DNA of 64,000 nucleotides from Diphasiastrum complanatum (Eukaryota > Streptophyta > Lycopodiopsida > Lycopodiales > Lycopodiaceae): assembly GCA_029204225.1 (NCBI GenBank), contig CM055106.1, forward strand, positions 15,885,278 through 15,949,277, written 5' to 3'. The notes beneath the pieces were generated by a model that was not told the origin of the DNA, searched no databases, and worked only from the letters and a program-made list of their open reading frames with translations. Shown piece after piece: positions 1 to 9,897 of the stretch; the first letter of the stretch is position 1, and each line of letters begins with the position of its first letter. Both the position numbers and the translations under genes were made by a program.

Positions 1-25
1 AGCATGCGTGAACGTCCTTGTTATT

Positions 26-920
26 TCAGTGCAGCTCTTTGAGGTCATCCATGAGTTTTCTTTCGTTGTTTTTTAATTGAGCGACCTCTTGTTCTAATTC
101 TGTGGAATAAATCTGCCATTCTTGTACCTTGTTTGTCAGCTGCACGTTTTCCCCTTGCGAGAAGTTGCACCAATTCTGATACTCATTGATTGAAGAGTAG
201 AGGTAATGCATGGCATTTCTTTGAGCATTCATGGCCCGTCGCACATTTTTTGGAAGGTACTGCCACTCCCCAATAGGAGGATACTGTTGAGAGGTAGGTG
301 TGTAGGATGGTGGGAGATTTTGTTGTACGTTTTGATACAATGTGGTGTACTGTTCATGATGGACAAATTGAGCAGACAGAGGGTGTAATGTTTGAGTGAG
401 GGTGATAGGGATTGGAGATGTGTCGGCATTTGTGATCGAAGAAGTGGGTGGCGGTAGCGATAGTGGTGGGTGTAGGAAATGGTGTGGTGGTAGGAGGTGG
501 CGTGTTTAACAGTGAAAGTGAGAATTCTTCAATGTTGAAGGATGCGTCAAAGACATTTGGAAAATGTATCGGAGATTGCATAGGGGTGGTTGTGACTGGT
601 GTGGTGGAGAGTGAGAGTGTGTTTCTGGAGACAATAGGGGGTGTAGTGGTGAGGGTGAGTGTAATGGGTAGTGTGACAGTGACGGTTGATGTGATGGGAG
701 TTGATGAGATGGTGGTTGGTGGGTCACTTACCACGAACAACACAGGTGTCTCCTTTGCCTCAAAATGTCGTGTCGAAGGATTTGATGTTGCAGTCAATGC
801 TTCTTCAATGGCTTCCATGATTCTCACTGTTGAAGTGTCTTTAGGCATTGGATAAGGTGATTGTGCTATGTCTCCCATTTCATTGATATTTCCATGCCCT
901 TGGCTGGTGGATTTGCACAA
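26..920 (-). pseudogene. ORF-X of Gypsy copy A, distal part (Thr/Pro/Ser-rich plus coiled coil)
   Basis: Two adjacent open stretches (920-354 and 340-26) continue ORF-X. The first has a short acidic-basic start, then about 100 residues dominated by Thr, Pro, Ser and Val, with repeated TTTP and STPIT-like runs. The second has a Tyr/Gln-rich segment followed by a heptad-like stretch ending LEQEVAQLKNNERKLMDDLK, which reads as coiled coil. Copy B carries the same order (18583-17453) and extends the coil, so the frame has been under common descent as one unit. I recognise no catalytic motif and no membrane segment. Its position downstream of integrase is where plant Gypsy elements carry env-like or other accessory ORFs. 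Function unknown. Confidence 0.55.
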
Positions 921-952
921 GTGTTGTTTGCTGCTACTGGATGAGTCTTTAC

Positions 953-1846
953 CTAGTGTGTGGCCCTCTGAATGTTCTTTGTGTGTTGGCTATGGGCATG
1001 CTCTTTTAACCGCTGTGACTCTAACTCTGCTTCCGTGTCGTGTGTGAGTGACACTGGTGTGTTTCTGCTAGTGATGTGGTGTCGTTTGGGTGCTGGCTTG
1101 CTTGTTGCCTTTGCCTCTCCCCCTTCTATCCTCTTGGGGTGCTGATCTCGTGTCGAGGTGGTGTGTGGCATGTTTGGATATTTCTCTTGAACTCGAGCGA
1201 GAATGCTAGGGAAGTCACCCAAGTAATGTTTGCTTATGAGCATATGCAGGAGATATCCGCACTTTGTGAGAGGTTTTCTTGCTTTGAGCATTGCACATAA
1301 TTTAATACTTTTTTTTTTCGCCCACATGAAGTGGTGTGTAACAAGTTCCTCCAAGCCAAATGATAGGGCGAATAAAGTGCTGCTTGGAATCTTGTCAATT
1401 CTTGACGATTGTACCTCAGTGAGTATTACAAGAAGGTTCGTCGTTCCCCTAAGTCCTGGATCCGAGATGAGTTTGACAGCGTAACCGTCATTGTTATAGA
1501 TGGAGGTGTTACCGTCTTCCGTACAGATATGCGTCAAGTAATTCCTATCAAAAGATTGCCCTCTGCCATGCATAGACTCTCCTTCATTCGGGAACCCCAA
1601 GTGGCTTAGGATATGTGGTGAGATAGAAATCGGATCCTCATCGTTGCGTCTAGGAATCCTGAATGTCTGGAGCTCGTCATCAAATGTAGAATAAGCCGCA
1701 CACACCAGGCATTCATGCTGCACACCGATAATAAGTCGTGTGTCGAAGTTTTGCCGCTCCAAGAAAGGATGAGCTGCTGCTAGCTTTTGAGAAAAATCAG
1801 TAAATGAGACCAAGTGAATTTCTCGAGTGTACCTGCTAGGTTTCAT
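953..1846 (-). pseudogene. ORF-X of Gypsy copy A, proximal part (unknown accessory protein)
   Basis: A 297-codon open frame starts at an ATG 3' of the integrase remnant. It is sense to gag-pol. Visible traits are a globular-looking N-terminal ~210 residues with an HECLVCAAY segment, an NDGY/LISDP patch, a basic HFMWAKKKSIKLCAMLKARK stretch, then a polar tail rich in Lys, Arg, His and Thr. Copy B carries the same segment from the FPNEGE motif onward. About 450 bases with a 19-base T run (near 1927-1945) separate it from the integrase end. No family recognised; it may be an env-position ORF or captured host sequence. Confidence 0.55.
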
Positions 1847-2304
1847 GTCTGATCAAGCACTTTGCTTAGTTCTAGGACTCCACAATATAGATAATATGCT
1901 GCCTTATAGCTTAGGCGAGTGGTCTCTTTTTTTTTTTTTTTTTTTGAGAGAGAAAGATATGTTCCTTGCAATCAATTGTAAGAATAAGTGATGCTAGCTC
2001 CAACCCAGAAGATAATTACTGTTTTGGGACATGATTGTCACTGGTCATGCATGTTGTTACCTGAAACCTGTACAATAGTGATAGAAGTGAGGTAGATTTG
2101 CAAGAATTCGGACCTAAATTATCCTAAGTATTGATTGTTAAACATGCAGGCAATTCAACGAAAAAGGGTGTAAAAAATGAATTAAAAAATAATGAACATT
2201 ATCACAAAACGACAGAAATTACAGACATGCATGCACACACACATAACACACAATCAATCAGTACATGTCTAAGGAATAGCAGGGCTCATGATATCGCTGT
2301 AATC

Positions 2305-2440
2305 TACTCCCATTCACTATCGTGTCCAACGGGATGCCTTCAAGGGTTTTAATTTTAGTGTAGCCCGAAGCAAAGATTTGATCAATGATATAGGGACCTT
2401 GGCCAGTAAACCCTTATGTACTTTCATTTGATAGAGAAGG
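2305..2440 (-). pseudogene. Integrase C-terminal remnant of Gypsy copy A
   Basis: Minus-strand translation gives a GQGPYIIDQIFASG segment followed by a GIPLDTIVNGSRL-like segment, the pattern seen near the integrase C-terminus of Athila/Tat Gypsy elements. Just 5' is the LLYQMK segment, which copy B retains as LLYQTK at about 19,320. It directly follows the protease remnant, so RT, RNase H and most of integrase were deleted here. The short ORF between 2131 and 2352 on the plus strand is only a shadow. Confidence 0.5.
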
Positions 2441-3088
2441 ACTCAATCTGACTGATGCTTCTCGATTACCAAATGTAACGTGCTCTCTATTCCAATCGTG
2501 CACTACGCGTGCATTAGAGAGCCATTGCCTTCCTAGGAGCATTTCATAGGAATAGGCGTTGGTAGGGATATCGAGTACTACCAAATCTAGCGTGAAGCTC
2601 AAACCTCCTAGTTTCAGCCTTATGTCTGGTATTAGGCCTAATGGTTTTACCACGCTTTGATCTGCCATTCAAAGTTGACAGTTCGGTCATTTCATGGAAG
2701 CTTGAAGACCCCACTCCTTCATCAGGGATGTTGATATTATATTTACGCCCAATCCGCCATCTAATACGGCCAAGAAAACGCGAGAATGTCCGTAAGTTGT
2801 AGGAATGCGTATATTTCCCTTGTCGCTTGCAGGATTAGTCAGATGCAGGGGCACCTCAGGGAGTTCTGGTGATGGAATGTGATCTTCAATTGAGCATAAC
2901 TCTTTCCGCCATTTTTCGATGTACTTCCAGAGTACTCCAAATGGAAGGGTAATGTTTGCTTGAAGCAAATCTCCCCATATCTCGGCTCCTTCTACGGTTG
3001 GGTTATCTGGGGTTTGATCTCTAGGTGTGACTATGTCCTCCTCCTTATTATCAGCTTCATGGATGAGCTTTTGATATTTAACTCTCAA
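2414..3088 (-). pseudogene. Retroviral-type aspartic protease of Gypsy copy A
   Basis: Two open stretches (3088-2687, 2668-2414), broken by a frame change, cover the pepsin-like retroviral protease. The active-site loop is visible as FLAVLDGGLGVNIIS, the D-x-G variant common in plant Tat/Athila elements. The C-terminal half contains an EMLLGRQWL segment, the usual flap/second-loop landmark (LLGRxWL). It lies 3' of the zinc knuckles, in standard Ty3/Gypsy order. Not functional as it stands because of the frameshift and truncation. Confidence 0.7.
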
Positions 3089-3166
3089 CTAGATCTCCTC
3101 GTTGGGGTTAGGATAGATGATTGGTGTGGTTCTATCACTGGACGGAGCAGGCGGGAGCTTATTGGT

Positions 3167-3967
3167 TCATTTTGTTGTAGCTTCGCTAGCCTGTCGGTGT
3201 TGGGCTCGAGTCATGACTCTGATTGGGATTGTCTCTATTTGGATAGAGTTAACAGGAGCTGCACGACTGGGTCGCTTTGGACAGTCTTTGATATGGTGCT
3301 CTATGCCACAATTTTCACAAAGAGGTGGATATTGTAATTTATCAGGGCAATGAATACTAGGATGTCGTCTTGCACACACAAAACAGGCACGTAATACTGG
3401 CATCGGTTGCGCAACATATGCTATAGGTTGTGTATGATATTGAGGTTGATTGGGGTCATATCCAGGCTGTGCCATTTCATAAGAGCAACTCGTCTCTACT
3501 TGATAAACATTGGCATTGGGATCCTCGACATAATAGGTAGCATGATCGACATAGGCAATATCAACCATGTGAGATTGTACATGTGGCATAGGCTGATTGA
3601 CTACAAATGGTTGTCTGGGTTGATAATGAACTGGGCCTGTTGGCCTAGGTTGGTATTGTCCTGGCCTAGGATTTGGATTGTAATTTGGTGCATACTGCTG
3701 AGGTCTAAATGGCCTATAAGGGCGATACATAGGTCGTGCCATGTGTGGGAAATATGTTCTTACGTGCGGGCACTCATTGGCGGTGTGGTTTTGAGAACAA
3801 ATAGGACACCAGACATTCTCACGGACTGGAAAAGTTTTTTCAGCGACATCCTTCAATACCTTTTGGAATTCTGAGGTTAGCTTCTCCATCTGAGCTTGTT
3901 GTGCTTTTTGCCAACCCTCAAGGTGGTGAAAGATATCAACCTCACTAGATGAGGATGATCCTTCCAC
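3167..3967 (-). pseudogene. Gag nucleocapsid-like region with three zinc knuckles, Gypsy copy A
   Basis: A 266-codon open frame opens with a Ser-rich acidic segment, then a long Pro/Tyr/Gln/Arg-rich linker (repeats of YRPYRPFRP and QPRPxG type). Three cysteine-histidine boxes are visible: CPICSQNHTANEC, CFVCARRHPSIHC and CENCGIEHHIKDC. All three have CX2CX3HX4C spacing, one residue shorter than the usual CX2CX4HX4C retroviral knuckle. It would bind element RNA during packaging. It lies between the gag core (4594-4046) and the protease. Confidence 0.7.
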
Positions 3968-4045
3968 GCGGGAAGTCTCCTGCTTAACTAGCCCCTTTCC
4001 TCTCTTGTCGCAAAAGTCATGGTCTTTGTCAGACCCTTCATCTTC

Positions 4046-4594
4046 TTAAAAGATGGCATCATCCATCGCGTCTTTCAATCGCTCGTACGAGTCTGCAGGT
4101 TTCAATTCTCTCCTAATGGCCTTGGGTGACCCAACTAAAAAAAGTTTGATGGCCATTTTCTCAGTTACGTGATCATCAACACACTCTACTTTAAGACGCT
4201 TGAAACGCTCGATGTAGGTGCGCACGGATTCTTTACTTCGCATCTTGATATGCGTCAATTGGATGAAGGGACTCTGCGTCAGTTTTGAGGGTTTGAACCG
4301 TTTGATCAGTGCTACGGTGATGGTCTCCCAAGACATGTTGTCTGGGTCATCAAGGTTTTAAAATCACTCTTTTGCGTCACCTTGTAAAATCATGGGGAAT
4401 AAACGTACCTTTTTAGTGTCAGATTCGTCCCCATAGAATTTACAAGCATTGTTGAAATCTTGGAGAAATCGTGTCGGATCTGATTCGCCATCGTATTTAG
4501 GTGCGTCAATCCGAGGAAGTCTTTTCTCTAACTTGGCGGTGGATGGGATGGCCCTGCCATGTTGATCTAAACAGATTATTACAAGACCAGACAA
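4046..4594 (-). pseudogene. Retrotransposon gag core of Gypsy copy A
   Basis: Two in-frame open stretches (4594-4364 and 4336-4046) are separated by two nonsense codons near 4360. The upstream part has the LPRIDAPKYDGESDPTRFL segment typical of plant gag (retrotrans_gag family) and the downstream part has LIKRFKPSKLTQSPFIQL followed by TYIERFKRL. It would form the capsid-like particle. Directly 5' lies the TGACTCG minisatellite that makes up the element leader. Confidence 0.75.
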
Positions 4595-4739
4595 ATGGTT
4601 GTAGCCGAAGTGTTGTGATAATAGGTTAGATCAGTCGCGTAGGATGTATACCAAATAATGGTTTCGTGGATGACGCTAGGTTTCCAATTGATATTGAATT
4701 GGAATTTTGGTTTTTTGGTTTTTTTTTTTTTTTTATGAA

Positions 4740-5250
4740 TATATATGTATACCTCCTTGAGTACTCTTGTGGCTGACGAGAATCAGAAAATGACTCGCAG
4801 AGATAGGGGAATGACTCGCACAGACACGGGAACTTACTCGTTTAAATAAATTTACGACTCGCACAGGCGTGTTCAGTGCAAGGGTGGGAGATGACTCGTA
4901 CTCGCACATGAATGGTACAGAAGATGACTCGCAGATGACTCGTACAGAAGATGACTTGCAAAAAAAAAGACTCGTAGATGACTCGTGCAAGGGTGGGAGA
5001 TGACTCGTACTCGCAAATGACTCGTATAGAAGATGACCCACAGATGACTTGTGCAAGGGTGGGAGATGACTCGTACTCGCAGATGACTCGTACAGAAGAT
5101 GACTCGCAAAAAAAATGACTTACAGATGACTCGTGCAAGGGTGGGAGATGACTCATACTCGTAGATGACTCGTGCTACCCTGCACCCATGGAGCTAGAAA
5201 CTGTGGGGTACTCGCACAAGAAGTACTCGCACAGAAGATGACCTGAGGTA
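4740..5250. repeat. TGACTCG minisatellite in the leader of Gypsy copy A
   Basis: About 500 bases are built from some twenty imperfect copies of a GATGACTCGCA/GATGACTCGTA unit. They are arranged in a higher-order pattern in which GTGCAAGGGTGGGAGATGACTCG recurs about every 65-110 bases. The same array occurs in copy B at 21.2-21.7 kb, in the same position upstream of the coding region. Open frames across it are low-complexity artefacts. Confidence 0.85.
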
Positions 5251-5473
5251 CTCACACAGCACGTGTGAAATACAATAGGGTACTGTAATTGTACGGATAA
5301 CAACTATATTTTATGTTTTGGCTCATGTTTGATCAGTATCTCTGAGAGTTTGCATCTCATTTTGTATGTAGATGCTGATTTTTCGACATTGGCAGGATAG
5401 TTGGTTTGCTCCTTATTGTAACCAAAGATCGATGACATGGATTTGGATCTTGAATGATTTGAAATCCTTCACA

Positions 5474-5484
5474 TGGTATCAGAG
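5474..5484 (+). other. Primer-binding site, Copia relic 1
   Basis: TGGTATCAGAG matches the complement of the 3' end of plant initiator tRNA-Met, used by most plant Copia elements. It follows a CACA that would be the last bases of the 5' LTR. Confidence 0.75.
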
Positions 5485-6077
5485 TTCTTGTGTTTCAAGT
5501 TATGAAAAAATCATCCATCTTTAGCAAGGATTTGGAGGAGTTACCAATGCTAGAGCATGCTAGATTGATTTCTACTCAAAAATTAGCATTCTTGCATATG
5601 TAGAATTGATCATTTGTAGGTCAAAACTCAATATAGGTTTATATACTTGATCAATTCTGACTTCGTGCTTGGTTTACTGAAATTATCCAATTTTTTGTGC
5701 ATTAGTAAGGTCTCATTAGAGGCTACAAGATGATATATCAAGTTTCTAGAAATTGCATGTAGAATTTTCAGATATTCAATTTTTTTGTCATTTTGTCAAA
5801 ATCCTAATTTTGATTGGATCTCTAGTTTGTGAGGCTACTGAACTTCATTTGAGTGTGTTTCAATCTTATAAAGTGACAAGAATCATTAGATTGTGGATAG
5901 GTCATAAATTGATCAAGATTTCACTATTCTATGTGTTGATTTTCTAGTTAGAAGTGCTAGAAGAGATTTGAGAGGTTCCATATCTTTGTGATTTCTTCTT
6001 GAGTTCATTTGTTGACATTCAAGAGAGTGCTTTGTGCATTGGAACAGGTTGAAAGAAGAAGATCAGGTCATTGCAAC

Positions 6078-7016
6078 ATGGCTATAAGTGGTGGATTCAT
6101 GTTGGAAGGCAATGATAGGCTTACATCAATCAACTGTTCTACTTGGAAGGTGCGGATGGAGTCCTTATTGGAGATGAATGAGTTGATGGAGATTGTTGAA
6201 GGTGTGGAGGAAAGGCCTCAAGCACCTCAAGATCAAGTGAGGTATGATAAGAGGGCCAAAAGGGCTCTACACATGATCAAGATGAATGTTACCAATGAGC
6301 TACTCAAGGAAGTTGGTAAGTGCACATCATCTTTGGAGGCTTGGGAAGCTTTGAAGAAGCTTTATGAATCCAAGTCTACATCACGAGTTCTTACTCTTAG
6401 GAGGAAAATCTTTCAAAGTTTGCAAAAGAAGAAAGAGAGTACTCATGCTTTTGTTTTGAGGGTTAAAGCATTCAATGATGAGTAAGCATGTATTGATGAA
6501 AGCATTAAGGAGGTAGAACTTGTTCAAGTTATACTTAATGGCTTGTTGGATGATCATGCTAATCTTGTTCAAAGTTTTGCTATTCAAAAGACTTTGCCAA
6601 GTATTGTGTATTTTCAAGAAATATTGGTGAATGAGGAGTATAGGCTTCAATCAAGAGGAGGTGGATCTACATCGACATCTCATTATGAAGAGGAGGCTAT
6701 GTTCATCAAAGGCAAGTTCAAGGGAAAAGGCAAAGGCAAGTGTTCTAAAGATCAAAATCAAGGTGAGACTTCCTCTTTTGGCAAGAAGAAAGATAAGTCA
6801 AAGTTGAAATACTTTTATTGTGGAATCAAAGGGCATTTTGCTAATGAATGTTTGAAGAAGCAAAGAGATGAAGGTAGCAAGCAAATCAACTTTACCTCTA
6901 ATGATGAGGATCTAGGTGGTGGTGATTCTCTTTTGATGTGTTCTTCAAGTCCAATATCAAGTGACAGTGACAAAGATTCATGGTGGATTGATAGTGGAGC
7001 TAGTTCACATGACTAG
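6078..7016 (+). pseudogene. Copia gag and start of protease, relic 1
   Basis: The gag frame starts at the ATG of MAISGG. It has the FDG/WKVRMESLL-type N-terminus, a WEALKKLYES motif and a basic GKFKGKGKGK stretch, as in the UBN2-type gag of plant Copia. One nonsense codon (TAA at 6483) interrupts it, after which the same frame continues to 7016. The zinc knuckle reads YFYCGIKGHFANEC: the first cysteine is lost. The protease active site WWIDSGASSH is intact, but the frame slips just after it. Continuation is in another frame from 7021. Confidence 0.8.
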
Positions 7017-7017
7017 T

Positions 7018-7434
7018 CACAAGGAGTTCTTTACTTCTTTGGTCACTTATGATGGAGCCAAGAAAGCAATTCACATGGCCAATGGTGGTGAGTGTGTAAT
7101 TGAAGGTATTGATTCAATTCCTCTTTGTCATTCTACTAATAGGAAAGCAAGACTTGAAGGTGTTCTTGACATTCCTTCACTTTCAAAGAATTTGCTAAGT
7201 GTTGGTCAAATGATAAAAAAAAGGCTACACGATGAAGTTTGGTGGTGATGCTTGTTTCATTACAAAGGAAGAAATCTTGGTTGCTAGGGACAATGGACAA
7301 GGTAGACTTTTCAAGCCTGATGCTTTTGTTATTGATAACAAAAAGGATGGAATGGAAAAGGAGATTGGTCTTAACTTTCCAAAGTTCTTTTTTAGCATCA
7401 ATAATGATTGGTGGATCTTATGCAAAGTCTAACA
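7018..7434 (+). pseudogene. Copia protease / pre-integrase region, relic 1
   Basis: After the frame slip, the sequence carries the usual Copia protease C-terminal landmark GVLDIPSLSKNLLSVGQM, then (after a second slip near the A-run at 7216) the KFGGDACFI segment. Integrase should follow but does not; the sequence changes to an unrelated open stretch. Confidence 0.65.
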
Positions 7435-8174
7435 AGCTTCCTTATGCTAGATCTAGGTCAAGATCTAATATGCTTCTTGGAGATGTTCATCTTTGTGCTA
7501 ACTTGGCTTGTCTTGAGGATAATGATGGTGTTTCAATGGTTCTTCATGGCAAGTGCAAGCATGCAAAAGGTAAGGAAAGAGCTAACTTCATCAATGGAGG
7601 TGAAGGTTCTTCCTTGAAAAAGGTTGTTGCTAATGATTTCTTTGATCATTTGGAAAAAGATGTTGCTACATGCATGCATGAAGGAGGTGGTTCTTCTACA
7701 TTCTTTTGTGATGAGTCCAAGAAAGTCATTTTTGCAGCAAGTGGAGTCACATGTCTTCATAAAGAGATTAGATCAAATGGTTCTATCAAGAGACTTGGTG
7801 AGGGAGATAGTCACAAGTCAAGAAGAAGAGAAGTATGTGAAGTGTTCAAGGTAGGATGTACTTTGAATGATGTCATTGTGAATGATAGTGAGGAAGAATC
7901 ATTATCATATGAGTCATTACCTAAAACATTGAGTAGTTCTTGTTTGAAAAAAGATAGTACTTCAATCATCCTTATGTTGAAGGTTCTAATCGTTTTTTTC
8001 ATGGCTTCTAATGTCTTTGAGGTTTCTACTTCTTATGATGCAATCATTAAGAGGGAGTCTTATGAAGGAAAGAGCAATGAAAAATTGGTTCTTGGGAAGA
8101 TCCAAGGCATGGATCTCACATCTCTTCATCAACTCAAAGGATTCTATGATTATAAACTGATCACTCATGATTGA
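7435..8174 (+). CDS. Unidentified ~247-codon open stretch inside Copia relic 1
   Basis: The frame that opens at 7239 stays open to 8174. From about 7435 it no longer resembles Copia protein. It is rich in Ser, Lys and Glu, with an acidic-Ser patch (NDSEEESLSYE), a basic RLGEGDSHKSRRREV patch and a hydrophobic run (SIILMLKVLIVFFMASNVF) that could be a short membrane-like segment. It sits exactly where integrase belongs. About 740 bases without a stop in an AT-rich, otherwise decayed element is unexpected. I recognise no family; it may be captured host sequence or chance. Confidence 0.35.
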
Positions 8175-8186
8175 GATGGCAAAAGG

Positions 8187-8594
8187 TTGGTTGGAGAAGA
8201 CTACATGGAGCAAATTGAGAGGCAATTTCTTCAAGGCAAGGGAGATCTCATTGGTGAGCTTATTGAGGTTTGTTATGGACTCAAGAGGGCTGGATTTATT
8301 AGGTTTGATACTCATTTTCACCTACTCTACTTCATGTTGGATGGAAAGTTTGGAATCTATCTTTTAATTTATGATGGTGTTGTCATTGTTTTCACTAACC
8401 TTTGTGGAAATTCGAGATCAAGCATTGATGAGATCTTGTTGGATCAGATCGTATATTTGAGAGGGATTATTTCCAGAGGTTCAAATCTGAAGATATTCAT
8501 ATCTTTGATATCTTTGATGATCAAGAGAAAGGTAAGCAAGCGGAAACAACTCACTTTGCTTTACTCTCATGTTTTAAAGAATCTTCTTGTGTAG
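8187..8594 (+). pseudogene. Copia reverse transcriptase scrap, relic 1
   Basis: Contains a CYGLKRAGFIRFDTHFHLLY-like stretch with YFMLDGKFGIYLLIYDG after it. This corresponds to the YGLKQ...YLLLYVDD part of Copia RT with the catalytic aspartate pair lost. Frame and length are heavily eroded. Confidence 0.5.
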
Positions 8595-8760
8595 ATGATG
8601 CTATGCAAGTGGATATTGGTCTCATAGTTTTCATATTGGAAAAACAAGTAATGGATCTGTACTCTTGATGATAGGAAAAAGGAGGATCCATCTTCAAAGA
8701 AAGGTATATTTGTTGCTTATAGTCATGGTGAGCAAGGCTTACCGAATCGAACTGGAAAAT

Positions 8761-9290
8761 GAGCAAGATGATGTGTCAAAAAATCTTTGCACATTTCAGA
8801 TTTTTTGGATAAACAAGAAAATAGATTGTTGACCAATCTAGTAAAAACAACTGATCGGGGACCAAAAGTTTGTGTAGAGACCGATGAACTACCAGTTTTT
8901 CAAAGGCTCATAGTTTTTGCAATTATTTTGGAAAATCGCTAGGTTCGGATGGCTCCAAAATCAGTTGAAAATACGAATCAAACTGGAAAACAAGCAGGAC
9001 GATGTGTCAAAGATATCTTCACACATTTCGGATTTTTTGGAAAAATAACAAAATAGATCGGAGACAATCTAGCAAAAACAACTGATCGAGGACCAAATTT
9101 TGTGCAGAGAACAATAAACTGCCAGGTTGTCAAAGGTTCGAGGTTTTCATGATTACTTTGGAGCATTGCTAGCTTTGGGTGGCTCGAAAATCAGTTGGAA
9201 AAAAGAGCAAGATGATGTGTCAAAAATTTATTCACATACTTCAGAATTTCTGGATAAATAACAAACCCGATCAAGGACGCTTCGCAGATC
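8761..9290. repeat. Diverged tandem repeat, ~2.4 copies of a ~212-232-bp unit
   Basis: The motif GAGCAAGATGATGTGTCAAA restarts at 8761, about 8992 and 9205, followed each time by TTTGGATAAA/AAAATAGATC-like text and, in the first two units, AACAACTGATCG. Spacing is 232 then 212 bases. It directly follows the Copia RT scrap and may be element 3' untranslated sequence. Confidence 0.65.
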
Positions 9291-9779
9291 AGTGAAAAAA
9301 TATGTAGGCATGACAACAGTTTGTGGATTTCGCAATGTTTGGGACATTGAGTTGCCCACACAGCGGGAGTAATGCGATAGGGCTTCGGAAACATTCGATG
9401 TCAAACCATCCGGGGATCTCAAATCTTTCGAGAGAGGTGGATCAGGTTGACGAAAACATAGGGTTGCAAAACGAGCTAGATTTCAAAAATGTGGTTTAGT
9501 TGGAACGGATAATGAATATTGGTGCAACAACCCTAAACCCAATGGGCGAAAAGAGTGAAACCATGCTTCGAAGTGTCCATGTCTACGTTTGCCATACTAT
9601 TATTCCCGTGCTTCCAAGAGAGGCGTAGGGAGTTCAACGCTTCACGAAACGACATGGTGTTTGAGGAGAACGCGTACCAAAGGCATTCTTATCCAAACCT
9701 TTCCACAATTACCTAAATGGACAAGTGTGAATATTGGGGCATTATAACTTATTGCAATGCTATTGGGTCATTCTATGCC
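9291..9779. other. No feature recognised
   Basis: Unique-looking sequence, slightly less AT-rich than its surroundings. I see no gene, repeat or element motif in it. Confidence 0.5.
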
Positions 9780-9796
9780 CACTCCACAATATGAAC
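9780..9796. repeat. Left target-site duplication of the SINE
   Basis: CACTCCACAATATGAAC; repeated exactly at 9881-9897. Confidence 0.8.
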
Positions 9797-9880
9797 CCAA
9801 CGGGGTTGGCTCAACTGGTTAGCTTGGCATCCAAAGTTTCTTTGGTCCCAGGTTCGAGCCTCCCCTTGGAAACCAAGAAG
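9797..9880 (+). mobile_element. Short tRNA-like SINE (84 bp)
   Basis: An RNA polymerase III A-box-like TGGCTCAACTGG and a B-box-like GTTCGAGCC lie about 40 bases apart, as in tRNA-derived SINEs. The unit is bounded by a perfect 17-base direct repeat, CACTCCACAATATGAAC (9780-9796 and 9881-9897), which is the expected target-site duplication. The unit ends AACCAAGAAG and has no poly(A). At 84 bp it is little longer than a tRNA. A tRNA pseudogene retroposed on its own is the alternative. Confidence 0.75.
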
Positions 9881-9897
9881 CACTCCACAATATGAAC
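9881..9897. repeat. Right target-site duplication of the SINE
   Basis: Exact copy of 9780-9796. Confidence 0.8.

Larger units (their letters stand above)
1..5282 (-). mobile_element. Tat/Athila-like Ty3/Gypsy retrotransposon, deletion derivative copy A
   Basis: In minus-strand order this holds a TGACTCG minisatellite leader, gag, zinc-knuckle region, aspartic protease, a scrap of integrase C-terminus, then a long accessory ORF (ORF-X) that runs off the window start. RT, RNase H and the integrase core are missing: protease sequence joins directly to integrase C-terminal sequence near 2440. Copy B (17.1-24.1 kb) shares the leader minisatellite and ORF-X at high nucleotide similarity, so both belong to one family. 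All coding parts carry stops or frameshifts. The 5' end is cut at about 5.28 kb, where a plus-strand Copia relic begins. No LTR of copy A is seen in the window. Confidence 0.8.
5283..8594 (+). mobile_element. Copia retrotransposon relic 1 (gag-protease retained, integrase replaced)
   Basis: Order on the plus strand: probable 5' LTR ending CACA at 5473, tRNA-iMet-type primer-binding site, leader, gag, zinc knuckle, protease, an unidentified open stretch, then a degenerate RT scrap. Nonsense and frameshift mutations are present from gag onward. The 5' LTR start is not resolved; it abuts the minisatellite of Gypsy copy A. A related leader/gag start recurs at 10.3-11.4 kb. No 3' LTR is recognised. 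Confidence 0.7.

Noticed and set aside
448-855. Val/Gly-rich open frame on the plus strand (and its counterpart at 18069-18560)
   Set aside because: Antisense of the Thr/Pro-rich zone of ORF-X; the sense strand continues the element's gag-pol orientation.
4733-5156. Open frames rich in ESSVRVICEYESS-like repeats
   Set aside because: Translation of the TGACTCG minisatellite in three frames; no start or family signal. Same for 21326-21662.
4740-5250. CRISPR-like regular repeats
   Set aside because: Units are irregular, spacers are not unique, and the context is a plant retrotransposon leader.
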